Shown here one piece after another: positions 54,781 through 64,000 of a DNA stretch of 64,000 nt (its first letter is position 1; each line of letters begins with the position of its first letter). The notes under the pieces are model-generated. The model saw only the letters and a program-made list of their open reading frames with translations, was not told the DNA's origin and searched no databases. The position numbers were made by a program, and so were the translations under genes. Source of the stretch: Terriglobia bacterium (GTDB taxonomy: Bacteria; Acidobacteriota; Thermoanaerobaculia; Thermoanaerobaculales; Thermoanaerobaculaceae); the NCBI GenBank assembly GCA_020073245.1, contig JAIQFQ010000009.1:39703-103702 (forward strand), read 5' to 3'.

Positions 54781-55704
54781 ATGATGAGGCCGATTCGGAC
54801 GCTCGAGCAGCTCGCGGAAGGGGTCAAGGGCGCACCGGCCCGCCGTGTCGCGGTCGCCGCCGGGCACGATGAGAACACGATCGAGGCCGCGGCCCGCGCG
54901 GCGAGCGAGGGGATCGCGAAGGTGATCCTGGTGGGGGACGCCCCCCGCATCGAGGCGCTCTGCAAGGAGCTCAAGCTCGACATCGGTGTCTTCTCGGTCA
55001 TCGACGAGCGCGACGAGGCGAAGGCAGGGGCAAAGGCGCGCGACATGGTGCGGGAGGGCGAGGCCGACGTCCTGATGAAAGGGCTCATCGGCACCGACAA
55101 GTACATGCACCTGATCCTGGACAAGGAAAGGGGATTGCTGCCCGCAGGGGCCGTCCTGACACACATCACGGTCCTCGACATCCCGGCGTACCAGAAGACC
55201 CACGGCAAGCTGCTGATCGTCTCCGACGTCGCGGTCATCCCGGCGCCGGACCTGCCGACCAAGGTCAAGATCGTGGGGTACGCCGTGGACGCAGCCCACT
55301 CGTTCGGGATTGAGCGGCCAAAGGTCGCGCTCCTTGCCGCCAACGAGAAGGTGTCCGACAAGATGCCGGCGACCACGGACGCCGCGATCATCTCCAAGAT
55401 GGCCGAGCGCGGGCAGATCAAGGGCGCGATCGTGGACGGGCCGCTGGCCCTCGACGTGGCGCTCTCACGCGAAGCCTGCGAGATCAAGGGGCTTGCCTCG
55501 ATCGTGGAAGGCGACGCGGACGTGCTGATCTTCCCTAACATCGAGACCGGCAACGTCTTCTACAAGGGCGCCACGCTTCTCGGCGGCGCGAGCCTGGCGG
55601 CGGTCGTGGTCGGCACCTCGGCACCGTGCATTCTCACAAGCCGCGCGGATTCGGAGGATTCGAAGTTTTACTCGATCGCCCTCGGCTGCCGCCTCGCCAA
55701 GTAG
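54781..55704 (+). CDS. ptb: Phosphate butyryltransferase
   Basis: ADVLMKGLIGTDKYMHLILDKERGLLPAGAVLTHITVLDIPAYQKTHGKLLIVSDVAVIPAPDL...VDGPLALDVALS...DVLIFPNIETGNVFYKGATLLGGA. Confidence 0.93.
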   Translation: MMRPIRTLEQLAEGVKGAPARRVAVAAGHDENTIEAAARAASEGIAKVILVGDAPRIEALCKELKLDIGVFSVIDERDEAKAGAKARDMVREGEADVLMKGLIGTDKYMHLILDKERGLLPAGAVLTHITVLDIPAYQKTHGKLLIVSDVAVIPAPDLPTKVKIVGYAVDAAHSFGIERPKVALLAANEKVSDKMPATTDAAIISKMAERGQIKGAIVDGPLALDVALSREACEIKGLASIVEGDADVLIFPNIETGNVFYKGATLLGGASLAAVVVGTSAPCILTSRADSEDSKFYSIALGCRLAK

Positions 55705-55763
55705 AAGGCGACGCCGGCGTCGGACCTCTCGCGGCGTTGCGCTTCGGCGGCTCGCATGCTCAC

Positions 55764-55778
55764 GTAGCCTCCGGCTAC
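55764..55778. repeat. Short palindrome in intergenic region
   Basis: gtagcc tcc ggctac, in a non-coding GC-rich block. Confidence 0.35.
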
Positions 55779-55870
55779 GCTCCGCTGCGGCCGCCTCGGG
55801 CGCCTTGCATCTGGCCCACTCTCGGCAGCGCGGCTACGTGCCGTAGGCCCTGGCCCTGCTTTTGGTGCTG

Positions 55871-55912
55871 TGCCGTGTCCGTTCTCGGACCGCGAGCCAC
55901 GGTCCGCGGAGC
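55871..55912. repeat. Heptad repeat locus R12 (degenerate)
   Basis: tgccgtg tccgttc tcggacc gcgagcc acggtcc gcggagc; shares ttctcggacc with R13. Confidence 0.4.
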
Positions 55913-56000
55913 ACAGGTATTGCCAGAGGGGGGGCACGAAATGAGAGCGGCGGGAGGGTGGTTGCAACGGTCAGCCGAGTGGCGCCAGGAGAGGTAAAGC

Positions 56001-56450
56001 GTGAGGCGACTGATTGGGCTTCCTGTCGATCCGGGTGGACTTGAGGCGGGGTATGTGCTGTTCATTAGACTCGCAGCCGGGCTGATCTTCCTGACGCAGG
56101 GCGTGCTGAAGTACACCGATCCAAAAATGGGGGTGATCCGGTTCACACACATTGGGTTTCCGTACCCGGGATTCACCGCGCATCTTGTTGGCGGCTTCGA
56201 GATCGTCTGTGGTCTGCTGGTGTTGCTCGGGTTGTTCACGAGGCTCGCCACCATTCCGCTGCTCGCCGTCATCTTGACCGCGATCGGGACCACGAAGATC
56301 CCCGAGTTGGTCCGCCCGGGCCAGGGCTTTTGGTTCATGGTCAGCGACGCCCGAACGGACTTCGCGATGCTGTGCTCCCTGCTGTTTCTGCTGTGCTCGG
56401 GGGCGGGCCGGTGGTCGATCGACGCCGCTCGGCGCGGCGATGCGCGCTGA
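56001..56450 (+). CDS. DoxX-family membrane protein
   Basis: FIRLAAGLIFLTQGVLKYTDPKMG...HLVGGFEIVCGLLVLLGLFTRLATIPLLAVILTA. Confidence 0.9.
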   Translation: MRRLIGLPVDPGGLEAGYVLFIRLAAGLIFLTQGVLKYTDPKMGVIRFTHIGFPYPGFTAHLVGGFEIVCGLLVLLGLFTRLATIPLLAVILTAIGTTKIPELVRPGQGFWFMVSDARTDFAMLCSLLFLLCSGAGRWSIDAARRGDAR

Positions 56451-56460
56451 TCCTCGCCGC

Positions 56461-56530
56461 GGACGGGGTCATTCTCGGACCACGGACCACGGACCACGGT
56501 CTTCCGGTGCCCCGACCCCTGGCCCCGATT
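56461..56530. repeat. Heptad repeat locus R13 (class ACGGACC)
   Basis: tcggacc acggacc acggacc acggtct tccggtg ccccgac ccctggc cccgatt. Confidence 0.75.
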
Positions 56531-57708
56531 CAGTCTCTTCGGACCACCTCGGGGAGCAGGTGCGAAAGCGCATGCACGAGAGCATCCACGTCGGCCTCCG
56601 TGTTGTAGGCCTGGATCGAGACGCGGATGTAGGAGCCTCCGTTCCATGCGAACGTCGGGACCTCGATCGAGAACTCGTCCCAAAGGCGGCGTTGGAGCGC
56701 CTCGTGGTCACAGGGGGGGAGCGCCATGGTGACCATCTGGACGAACCATTCCTGGCAGTCGGGCGAAACCGGGGCCTGGCCGGTGATCTTGTCCACGTCG
56801 CGGCGGGCGGCGCGGGCCAGATCGTGGCAGGCGCGGCGGACGGTCGGCCAGTCGTGCTCGTGCAGGAACTCGATGGCGGCCGGAACCGAGAGATAGGCCG
56901 CGACGTCGCGGGTGCCCTGCCACTCGTGCTCGTCCACGAATCTCGAGGGCCCGGGGCGCTCGCTGTGCCACCCCCAGCTCACGACGAGCGGTTCCATGAG
57001 GGGCTGCACCTCCCGGCGAGCGTGGAGAAACGCAGAGCCTTTTGGAGCGTTCATCCATTTGTGGCAGTTGCCGGCGTAGAAGTCGGCGCCGAGGGCGGCG
57101 AGATCCAGAGGGAGCTGACCGGGAGCGTGCGCCCCGTCGATCACCGTGAGAATCCCGCGCTCGCGGGCGCGGCGCACCAGTGGGGCCACGGGGAACACCA
57201 GCGCGGTGGTCGAGGTGAGATGGCTCATGAAGAGGACTCTGGTCCGAGGGGTGACGCCGGCCCAAACGGTCTCGGCGACCTGCTCCGCCGATTCAACGGG
57301 GAGCGGCACAGGCTGTCGGACGTATCGGGCGCCCTGCTTGTCGCAGATGAAGGTCCATGTGCGGTCGAGGGCGCCGTACTCGTGGTCGGTGGACAGGATC
57401 TCGTCGCCGGGCGCCAACCGGAGGGAGCGGGCGACCGCGTTGAGCCCGGTCGTGGCGTTGGGCACGAACACGAGGTCGTCGGGATCCGCGCCGACGAAGG
57501 CGCCGAGCGACTCGCGGGCGGCGCGCATGAGATCCGGGAACCGGCGCCCCAGGAACTCGACCGGCTGTTCCTCCAGCGTGCGCTGCCAAGCCTGATAGCG
57601 CTCGAAGACCGGGCGCGGGCACGCCCCAAACGAACCGTGGTTCAGGTACGTCACGCCGGGTCTCAGGATGAAGATCTCGCGCATCCGGGAAGGGCGGGCG
57701 TCAGGCAT
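56530..57708 (-). CDS. Class V aminotransferase (isopenicillin-N epimerase-like)
   Basis: VTYLNHGSFGACPRPVFERYQAWQ...VIDGAHAPGQLPLDLAALGADFYAGNCHKWMNAPKGSAFL. Confidence 0.92.
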   Translation of the reverse strand: MPDARPSRMREIFILRPGVTYLNHGSFGACPRPVFERYQAWQRTLEEQPVEFLGRRFPDLMRAARESLGAFVGADPDDLVFVPNATTGLNAVARSLRLAPGDEILSTDHEYGALDRTWTFICDKQGARYVRQPVPLPVESAEQVAETVWAGVTPRTRVLFMSHLTSTTALVFPVAPLVRRARERGILTVIDGAHAPGQLPLDLAALGADFYAGNCHKWMNAPKGSAFLHARREVQPLMEPLVVSWGWHSERPGPSRFVDEHEWQGTRDVAAYLSVPAAIEFLHEHDWPTVRRACHDLARAARRDVDKITGQAPVSPDCQEWFVQMVTMALPPCDHEALQRRLWDEFSIEVPTFAWNGGSYIRVSIQAYNTEADVDALVHALSHLLPEVVRRD

Positions 57709-57764
57709 CCGGGTACCGATGCTGTCCGGTCGGCACAGACTTGGACAGAGGGTCGATCCGCCGC

Positions 57765-59465
57765 TCAGTACCCCGCCGCAAAGCCATCCTTCCGCGACTC
57801 GCTGGCGCCGAAATAGACGCCGGTGACGGGGTCCCGCCAGATCGCCTGGTAGCCGCCGAAGACGATGCCGTTGGACTCGACGAGCTTGTGGCCGCGCTTC
57901 AGCAGCGCCTGGCGGACTTCCTGCCGGACGCCCGATTCCAGGCTGAGGACGCCTCCGCTCGTCATCGCAGTGCCGGTGGGCTCGCTGTCCTCGGTGTGGT
58001 AGAAGCGCGGGGCGTCGCCGGCCTCCTGCAAGTTCATCGCGAGGTCGACCAGGTTGACAACGACCTGGGCGTGGCCCTGCGGTTGCATGTCGCCACCCAT
58101 GACGCCGAACGCCATCATCGGCCTTCCGTCCTTCCCGAGGAAGGCGGGGATGATCGTGTGGAACGGTCGCTTACCGGGGGCGAGCACGTTCGGGCTCCCG
58201 GCCTTGAGCGAGAACAGGGCCCCACGGTCGTGGATCCCGAACCCCAGCTCAGGGATGACATAGCCGGAGCCGAACCCCGTGTAGTTGGACTGAATCAGGG
58301 CGACCAGCATCCCGCGTTCGTCCGCCGTGACGAGGAACGTCGTGTCGCCTCGCTGCAGCGCGGGGTTTCCGGGCTCCACCGACCTGGCGGCGCGCGCCAT
58401 GTCGATCCGAGCCGCCTGCTTCGCCGCGTACCCCTTGTCGAGCAGCGCGGCAACCGGCGCCGGGAAGAACGCCGGGTCGGCGTAGTACCTGGCCCTGTCC
58501 GCGAACGCGAGCTTCTTGGCCTCCACCAGCACGTGCCAGAAGTCCGGGTTGTCGCGTCCCATGCCTTTGAGGTCGAAGCGCTCGAGGATGTTGAGCAGTT
58601 CGAGTGCCGCGAGGCCCTGGCCGTTGGGTGGCAGTTCCCATACCGTGGTTCCGCGGTAGGTGGTGGAGATCGGCTCCTGCCACTCGCTGGTGTGCCGGGC
58701 GAAGTCCTCCATGGCGAAGAAACCGCCGACCTTCTTCGAGTACGCCACGATCTTCTCGGCGATCTCTCCCCGGTAGTAGACATCGCGCCCGCCCGCCGCC
58801 AGCAGCTCCAGGGTGTGGGCGAGCGCCGGGTTTGCAAACGGCTCGCCCTCCGCGGGGGCCCTGCCTCCCGGCAGGAAGACCTCGGCGAATCCCGGTTTGT
58901 CCTTGAAGCGAGCGACGCTGCGGGCCCACGAGCCGGCAATGATCTGGGGCACGGGAACGCCTTCCCGGGCATAGGCGACGGTGGGAGCGAGGAGCTCCTT
59001 CATGGGGGTCCGCCCGAAGCGCTTGTGCAGCTCAAACCAGGCGTCGGCGCAGCCGGGGACGGTCCAGGCGTAGGGGGAGTAGATAGGAATCGTTCCGTCC
59101 TTTTCCGGGGGCACCTTGTCGGGGGTCAGGGCGAGAGGTGCGCGGCCGGAGCCGTTGAGCCCGTATAGCTTCCCCGTTGCAGGGTCCCAAACCATGGCGA
59201 ACAGGTCGCCGCCGAGGCCGCACGAGACCGGCTCCATCAGCCCGAGAGCCGCGTCCACCGCGATGGCGGCGTCCACGGCGCTGCCGCCGCTCCTGAGCAC
59301 CTCGAGCCCGATCTGAACGGCGAGCGGGTGGGCGGCGGCCACCATCCCGTGACGTGCCACGGTGACGGAGCGGGTCGCGAACGAACGTCCTTCCGGACGG
59401 TCTGCGGCGCCACCCGGGCCGGCCGCCGCGATCGCTACGAGTGCCACAACCACGAGTGGTCGCAT
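57765..59465 (-). CDS. ggt: Gamma-glutamyltranspeptidase
   Basis: GMVAAAHPLAVQIGLEVLRSGGSAVDAAIAVDAALGLMEPVSCGLGGDLFAMVW...GDTTFLVTADERGMLVALIQSNYTGFGSGYV. Confidence 0.93.
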   Translation of the reverse strand: MRPLVVVALVAIAAAGPGGAADRPEGRSFATRSVTVARHGMVAAAHPLAVQIGLEVLRSGGSAVDAAIAVDAALGLMEPVSCGLGGDLFAMVWDPATGKLYGLNGSGRAPLALTPDKVPPEKDGTIPIYSPYAWTVPGCADAWFELHKRFGRTPMKELLAPTVAYAREGVPVPQIIAGSWARSVARFKDKPGFAEVFLPGGRAPAEGEPFANPALAHTLELLAAGGRDVYYRGEIAEKIVAYSKKVGGFFAMEDFARHTSEWQEPISTTYRGTTVWELPPNGQGLAALELLNILERFDLKGMGRDNPDFWHVLVEAKKLAFADRARYYADPAFFPAPVAALLDKGYAAKQAARIDMARAARSVEPGNPALQRGDTTFLVTADERGMLVALIQSNYTGFGSGYVIPELGFGIHDRGALFSLKAGSPNVLAPGKRPFHTIIPAFLGKDGRPMMAFGVMGGDMQPQGHAQVVVNLVDLAMNLQEAGDAPRFYHTEDSEPTGTAMTSGGVLSLESGVRQEVRQALLKRGHKLVESNGIVFGGYQAIWRDPVTGVYFGASESRKDGFAAGY

Positions 59466-59500
59466 TGGTAAGTCCCCCGGAGCTAGAATAGACCAGGTCG

Positions 59501-62296
59501 ATGACCAGCCAGGCCCCCCGCCGCTCCACCTGGGTTGTCATGAGCGTGGCCGCGATCGTTCTTGCGATCAGCGCGGGCTACCTTGTGTTCGTGGACGCGG
59601 CAGAACGCATGCTCGAGAGTACATGCATCGAACAGATGGCGGGATCTGTCGGGGTCCTCGCGAGCCGGATCCATGGTCAGTCCGCCGAGGTTGTCGCGGC
59701 GCTCAGCGAGATCGCGACCCGTTGCGCATCGCGGGGCGTGGGACCCGAAGGAGAGTGCGCTGCCGATCTCGATCGCCTGCGCCACGGGCTTCCGGCGCTC
59801 TTCGCTGCGACGATTCTCCTTGACCGTGAGGGTGCGATCCTCAGCTCGGCCCCGCCGCGCCAATGGCGTGCGGACGAGCTCGCCGCGATTCAAGAGGCCC
59901 GTCGCGAGGCGGGACGGGGAGCAGGGCAATCGATCCGCGTCTCGGCAAGCGCACCCCGGGGTGGAAAGACCCTCTTCGCCGTCGCAGCGATCCCGAGTGA
60001 CGCGCCAACCTCGGTCGGTGCCGTCGGCGTCGCGATCGACCTGAACCAGGTGGCGATCATCCTCCTCGAACGCGCGATTCCCAACCCTGAGGGCCTGGCT
60101 TTTCTCGCCCTGCAGGACGGTCGGTTGATCGGCACCGTCGGTGGGGAGCAGTGGCGTTCCGTGGCATCTCTCGGAGACCTCCTCGGCGCTGAATGGGCGG
60201 AGGTGCTTCGAAGGTCGGAGGCGGCATCGGGCTCCGAGCACGGTGTGTTGAGGCTCGCAACCCCAACGGGGCACGGACGGATGCTCGGCGTCGTGGAGCC
60301 GGTCAACGTCCCGGGCGGCAGGTGGATGCTCGGAGCACTGGTGCCCGCCGGATCGCTGGTCCGGGGCGTTCGGCCGATCTTGTTCGGAGGGGCGGTGCTC
60401 GTGGTGGTCACGTTGGCGGGCATCGTGGCTGCGCTGGCCGTTTCGAAGCGCGCGATCAAGGGGCAGGCTTCGGCCCTGCTCGATGCCAACCGCTGGCGCG
60501 ACCTCGCCCAGCAACGACAGCGAGAGGGACGGTGGAGGGGACTGGCCGACCGGTGCCCGACCCCCGTTGTCTGTCTGTCCGGCTCCACCGTCGTGGCGGC
60601 CAACCTCTCGGCGATGGAGAGCCTCGGGAATGGGAATCCGCAGCAACTCGTGGGCACCGACTTCCTCGGCTTCGCGGCCAATGAGGATCGTGAGCTCCTC
60701 CAGCGACACCTCGGGGATCAAGGGAAGGCGGGAGCGACGCGGCGAGTGACCGCTGTCAGGCTCACGACGGCCCGCGGCAGGACGTTCGTGGCCGAGATCG
60801 CCGTGACGGCGGTGCGGGAGCTCGACGAGGAGCTGGTCTACGTCGCCTGGGAGGAGGTGGGGGCACGACGGCGCGGCGAGGCGGTCCTGGCAGCGGTTGC
60901 CGGTGTGGTGCCGCTCGCGCTGGTGCTGACGGATCTGTCCGGGAACCTCTTGTGGGCGAACGGCGCCGCCTTCGACCTGGCCGGCGCCGAACTCCGCCGG
61001 CTGCAAGGGCGGTCGTTGCGGTCCCTCGTCGAGCGCTCGCATTTGCGGGTGGCCATCTCCGCGCTGGCTCGTGCTCGGCGCGGAACGCCGGCGGGTGGAC
61101 ACGTGCGGGTTTTGGGAAACGGCGGGACGGCACTTGCCGCCGAATTCAAGGCGATCCCCGTGCGCACGGACGGCACTCCGACCGGGGTGCTGTTCGTGTT
61201 GTCGGAGATCGAGACTCCACCCGACGGTGGACGGGAGTCGTCTGCGGTAACCCGCGAGAGGGCTCTGGCGCAGCTCAGCACGTCGCTTGCACACAGGGTG
61301 CGGAACGACTTCCAGGCGCTGCTGGGCCTCCTGGATCGGCTCCGCACCGGCGAGGCGGCGGAACACGCTCTTTCTCTCGCGCGGGGCCTTGTTACGGACT
61401 CGGCCGAGGACCTCCGTCGGTTCTTCGTCGCGGTCTCGAAGGGCGAGGACAGCGCGTTGCGCCCGGTTCGGCTTGGACCACTCCTGAACCGCTGGCTCGA
61501 GAAGGTGACGACGGGCGTTCCAGGGAATGTCCGGGTCACGCTGCGCCAGGAGGCGCACGATGACAGGGTGATCGCCGACGCCGAGCAAATCCTCCTCTGG
61601 CTCGACGTGAGCCTGTCTGCGGCTCTCGCCGCTATGGATCTCGGCGGGGCCGTAGAGGTGGAACTCCACGACGGTGGAGAGCAGGGGACCGTGAGGGTGG
61701 CGTTCTCGGACACAGGGTCAACCGGCGAGGCCGCCATGCCCCCTGGGGACCGCCGGCGCTTCTCGTCGCGCCAGACCGCCCAGGCCCTGGCCGAGCTGGT
61801 GGCGGCCCGACTCGGGGGACGCACCGGCGGGACAACCGGGTCGGGTCTGCGCAGTCGGTTCTGGATCGAGCTGCCGTGTGTCCGCTCGGATACGGCCCGG
61901 GGGGAGAGCGCTCCGAGCGCCATCCGGCGCGGCGCGTTACTCCTCGCCGACGACGAAGAGATGGTGCGCATCACGCTGGCGACGGCACTTCGCAGCGCCG
62001 GATACGAGGTCGTCGAAGCCAGGAACGGGCTGGAAGTCGTGGAGAAGGTCCTGGTCGCACCGGACCGTTTTGCCCTCGTTGTTCTCGATCTCGTTATGCC
62101 TGTGATGGATGGGCGCGAGGCACTTCGCCGTTTGCGCGAGTGCGCCCCGGCCCTACCGGTCGTCGTCTGCACCGGTTACGACCCGACCGGAGACGGCGTG
62201 CTTGCCGCCGCCGGCCTCCTCATCAAGCCTTTCAGCATCGCCGAACTGCTGGACAAGGTGTCCGAATTCACTGGGCAGCACCCCGTCGATACCTGA
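59501..62296 (+). CDS. Hybrid sensor kinase: TM sensor, PAS-like region, HK, C-terminal receiver
   Basis: TM segments; H-box-like LSTSLAHRVRNDFQALLGLLDRL; C-term LLADDEEMVRITLATALR...VVLDLVMPVMDGREALRRL...LIKPFS. Confidence 0.85.
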   Translation: MTSQAPRRSTWVVMSVAAIVLAISAGYLVFVDAAERMLESTCIEQMAGSVGVLASRIHGQSAEVVAALSEIATRCASRGVGPEGECAADLDRLRHGLPALFAATILLDREGAILSSAPPRQWRADELAAIQEARREAGRGAGQSIRVSASAPRGGKTLFAVAAIPSDAPTSVGAVGVAIDLNQVAIILLERAIPNPEGLAFLALQDGRLIGTVGGEQWRSVASLGDLLGAEWAEVLRRSEAASGSEHGVLRLATPTGHGRMLGVVEPVNVPGGRWMLGALVPAGSLVRGVRPILFGGAVLVVVTLAGIVAALAVSKRAIKGQASALLDANRWRDLAQQRQREGRWRGLADRCPTPVVCLSGSTVVAANLSAMESLGNGNPQQLVGTDFLGFAANEDRELLQRHLGDQGKAGATRRVTAVRLTTARGRTFVAEIAVTAVRELDEELVYVAWEEVGARRRGEAVLAAVAGVVPLALVLTDLSGNLLWANGAAFDLAGAELRRLQGRSLRSLVERSHLRVAISALARARRGTPAGGHVRVLGNGGTALAAEFKAIPVRTDGTPTGVLFVLSEIETPPDGGRESSAVTRERALAQLSTSLAHRVRNDFQALLGLLDRLRTGEAAEHALSLARGLVTDSAEDLRRFFVAVSKGEDSALRPVRLGPLLNRWLEKVTTGVPGNVRVTLRQEAHDDRVIADAEQILLWLDVSLSAALAAMDLGGAVEVELHDGGEQGTVRVAFSDTGSTGEAAMPPGDRRRFSSRQTAQALAELVAARLGGRTGGTTGSGLRSRFWIELPCVRSDTARGESAPSAIRRGALLLADDEEMVRITLATALRSAGYEVVEARNGLEVVEKVLVAPDRFALVVLDLVMPVMDGREALRRLRECAPALPVVVCTGYDPTGDGVLAAAGLLIKPFSIAELLDKVSEFTGQHPVDT

Positions 62297-62316
62297 AACG
62301 GTGGTAGCATGAGGCA

Positions 62317-62856
62317 GTGAAGGTCTACACGCGGGCCGGCGACGACGGGTCCACTGGTCTAGGCGACGGTTCGAGGGTCTCGAAGGCCAATCTGCGTGTC
62401 GCCGCCTACGGTGATGTCGACGAGTTGAACTCGGCCGTGGGCGTCCTGCGGTGCGAGCAGCTGCCGTCGGAGGCGGCCACCGAGTTGGAGAGGATTCAAC
62501 CGCTCCTGTTCGAGGTCGGGGCGTTTCTGGCAGATCCGCGCGGTCGGTTTGCCCTCCCGGAGGACGTCGTCCATCCAGACTGGGCGGAGCGTTGGATCGA
62601 CAGGATGGAAGAGGAGGTTCCGCCGCTGCGGAACTTCGTGCTGCCTGCGGGGACACGCGCCGCAGCCCTTTCACACATGGCCCGGACGGTATGCCGGCGG
62701 GCCGAACGGAACGTTGTCGCTCTTACGGAGCGCGGGGATAAGGTGGGGGCGGTCATTCCGCTGCTCAACCGTCTATCTGACGCGCTATTCGTTCTCGCGC
62801 GGTGGCTCAACAGTCGGGCGGGGGTCGCCGACGTTGTATGGGCCGGTCGCGGCTGA
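62317..62856 (+). CDS. Cob(I)alamin adenosyltransferase, PduO type
   Basis: VKVYTRAGDDGSTGLGDGSRVSKANLRVAAYGDVDELNSAVG...HMARTVCRRAERNVV. Confidence 0.93.
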   Translation: MKVYTRAGDDGSTGLGDGSRVSKANLRVAAYGDVDELNSAVGVLRCEQLPSEAATELERIQPLLFEVGAFLADPRGRFALPEDVVHPDWAERWIDRMEEEVPPLRNFVLPAGTRAAALSHMARTVCRRAERNVVALTERGDKVGAVIPLLNRLSDALFVLARWLNSRAGVADVVWAGRG

Positions 62857-62915
62857 TCGATCACCATGCAGAGCGTCGAGAGGCTCAGTCTGTTTGGGTC
62901 GATTCCGAGGTCGGG

Positions 62916-63989
62916 ATGACCGCACGGCCGGTCCGGATGGCGGTGGTGCCTGGCGACGGGATCGGGCGTGAGGTTGTCGCTGAGGTGATTCGCCTCGCAG
63001 AAGCGCTGCGCTCGGCCGGCAGCCTGCTCGCGAGCTGGGATGAGTTGGACTGGGGCGCCGATCGCTTTCTCGCGACCGGGCGCGCATTGCCTCCCGACGG
63101 CTTCCAACGCCTGCGCGCTTTCGACGCGATCCTCGCGGGAGCATTCGGCGACCCGCGCGTGCCGGACGCGGAGTACATGCGGGAGATCCTGTTCGGGATG
63201 CGGGTTGAACTCGACCTCTACATCAACCTGAGGCCGGTCCGATGCATCGACGAGCGCCTCAACCCGCTGAAGCACGTTCGGGCGAGCGATATCGACCTGG
63301 TGATCGTGCGTGAGAACACCGAGGGGCTGTACTGCGGCGCGGGTGGGTTGGTGCGGCCGAACTCGGTCCACGAAATGGCTTTGCAGGAGATGGTCGTGAC
63401 CCGGCGCTGCGTGGAACGTATCGTCCGAGCAGCGTTCGAGGTCGCGAGCACGAGGCCCCGGCGAAAGGTGACGCTGGTCGACAAGGGCAACGCGCTCCGC
63501 TTCGCGGGCGAGGTGTGGCAGAACACGTTCCGGCAGGTGGCGGTTGAGTTCCCCGAGGTGATGACGGAGCATCTTTACGCGGACGTCGCGGCGATGGAGA
63601 TGGTGCGGGACCCGGCGCGCTTCGACGTCATCGTCACGGAGAACCTCCTAGGCGATCTCTTGTCGGATCTCGCGGCCATGCTCGGCGGTGGTCTCGGTCT
63701 CGCCGCGTCTGGCAACATCAACCCTGGGCAGGTTTCGATGTTCGAGCCGGTGCACGGCTCTGCCCCCGACATCGCCGGGCGCGGGAGGGCTTGCCCGCTC
63801 GCGGCTTTCGGTGCATTCGCCCTTCTCCTACGCCACGTCCATCGCGGCGACCTTGCGGGCGTGCTGGAGGCGGCCATCGGGGATGTCGTGCGTGCGGGGA
63901 CGGTGACGCCAGACCTCGGCGGCACCAGCACGACCGCCGAGGTCGGCACGGCTGTCCGCGAGAGGACTCTGGAGCGACTCGCGGCATGA
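62916..63989 (+). CDS. leuB: 3-isopropylmalate dehydrogenase family
   Basis: VRMAVVPGDGIGREVVAEVIRL...VIVRENTEGLYCGAGG...VIVTENLLGDLLSDLAAMLGGGLGLAASGNI...FEPVHGSAPDIAG. Confidence 0.9.
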   Translation: MTARPVRMAVVPGDGIGREVVAEVIRLAEALRSAGSLLASWDELDWGADRFLATGRALPPDGFQRLRAFDAILAGAFGDPRVPDAEYMREILFGMRVELDLYINLRPVRCIDERLNPLKHVRASDIDLVIVRENTEGLYCGAGGLVRPNSVHEMALQEMVVTRRCVERIVRAAFEVASTRPRRKVTLVDKGNALRFAGEVWQNTFRQVAVEFPEVMTEHLYADVAAMEMVRDPARFDVIVTENLLGDLLSDLAAMLGGGLGLAASGNINPGQVSMFEPVHGSAPDIAGRGRACPLAAFGAFALLLRHVHRGDLAGVLEAAIGDVVRAGTVTPDLGGTSTTAEVGTAVRERTLERLAA

Positions 63990-64000
63990 CGTCGCTGACC

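Noticed and set aside
12021-56530. Heptad arrays considered as CRISPR
   Set aside because: Units are 7 bp with no spacers of constant length and no cas genes.
59483-61669. 728-aa - strand ORF
   Set aside because: Antisense to the hybrid kinase; no motifs.

Overview
GC-rich bacterial chromosome segment, probably Acidobacteriota-like judging by gene content (taxonomy is inference only). Most of it is housekeeping or metabolic: lpxA 3' end, htpX, a Dpp-type ABC importer without ATPases, two-component proteins, 3-hydroxyacyl-CoA dehydrogenase, proS, a multihaem NapC/NirT-type cytochrome, glk, gapN-like ALDH, a six-gene HlyD/ABC/TolC export operon with TetR, nnrD/E, tsaE, a PilT-type ATPase, a CCA/poly(A) polymerase-type enzyme, an amidase, pyrR-pyrB-pyrC, acyl-CoA dehydrogenase, a PTA-butyrate kinase fusion plus ptb, ggt, pduO-type cobA and leuB. 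Three accessory signals stand out. (1) A small integron-cassette array without an integrase (CALIN-like) at ~1.0-3.5 kb, with three well-formed attC sites, one half-site and minus-strand cassette genes, one carrying an RxxxxH HEPN-like motif. (2) At least 12 intergenic loci built of degenerate 7-bp tandem repeats. They fall into four recurring sequence classes, and several are inverted pairs able to form long hairpins, with the 7-bp register often kept across the whole element. (3) An in-frame phosphotransacylase-like/butyrate-kinase fusion directly upstream of a stand-alone phosphotransbutyrylase. Product names come from reading protein motifs; no database search was possible.
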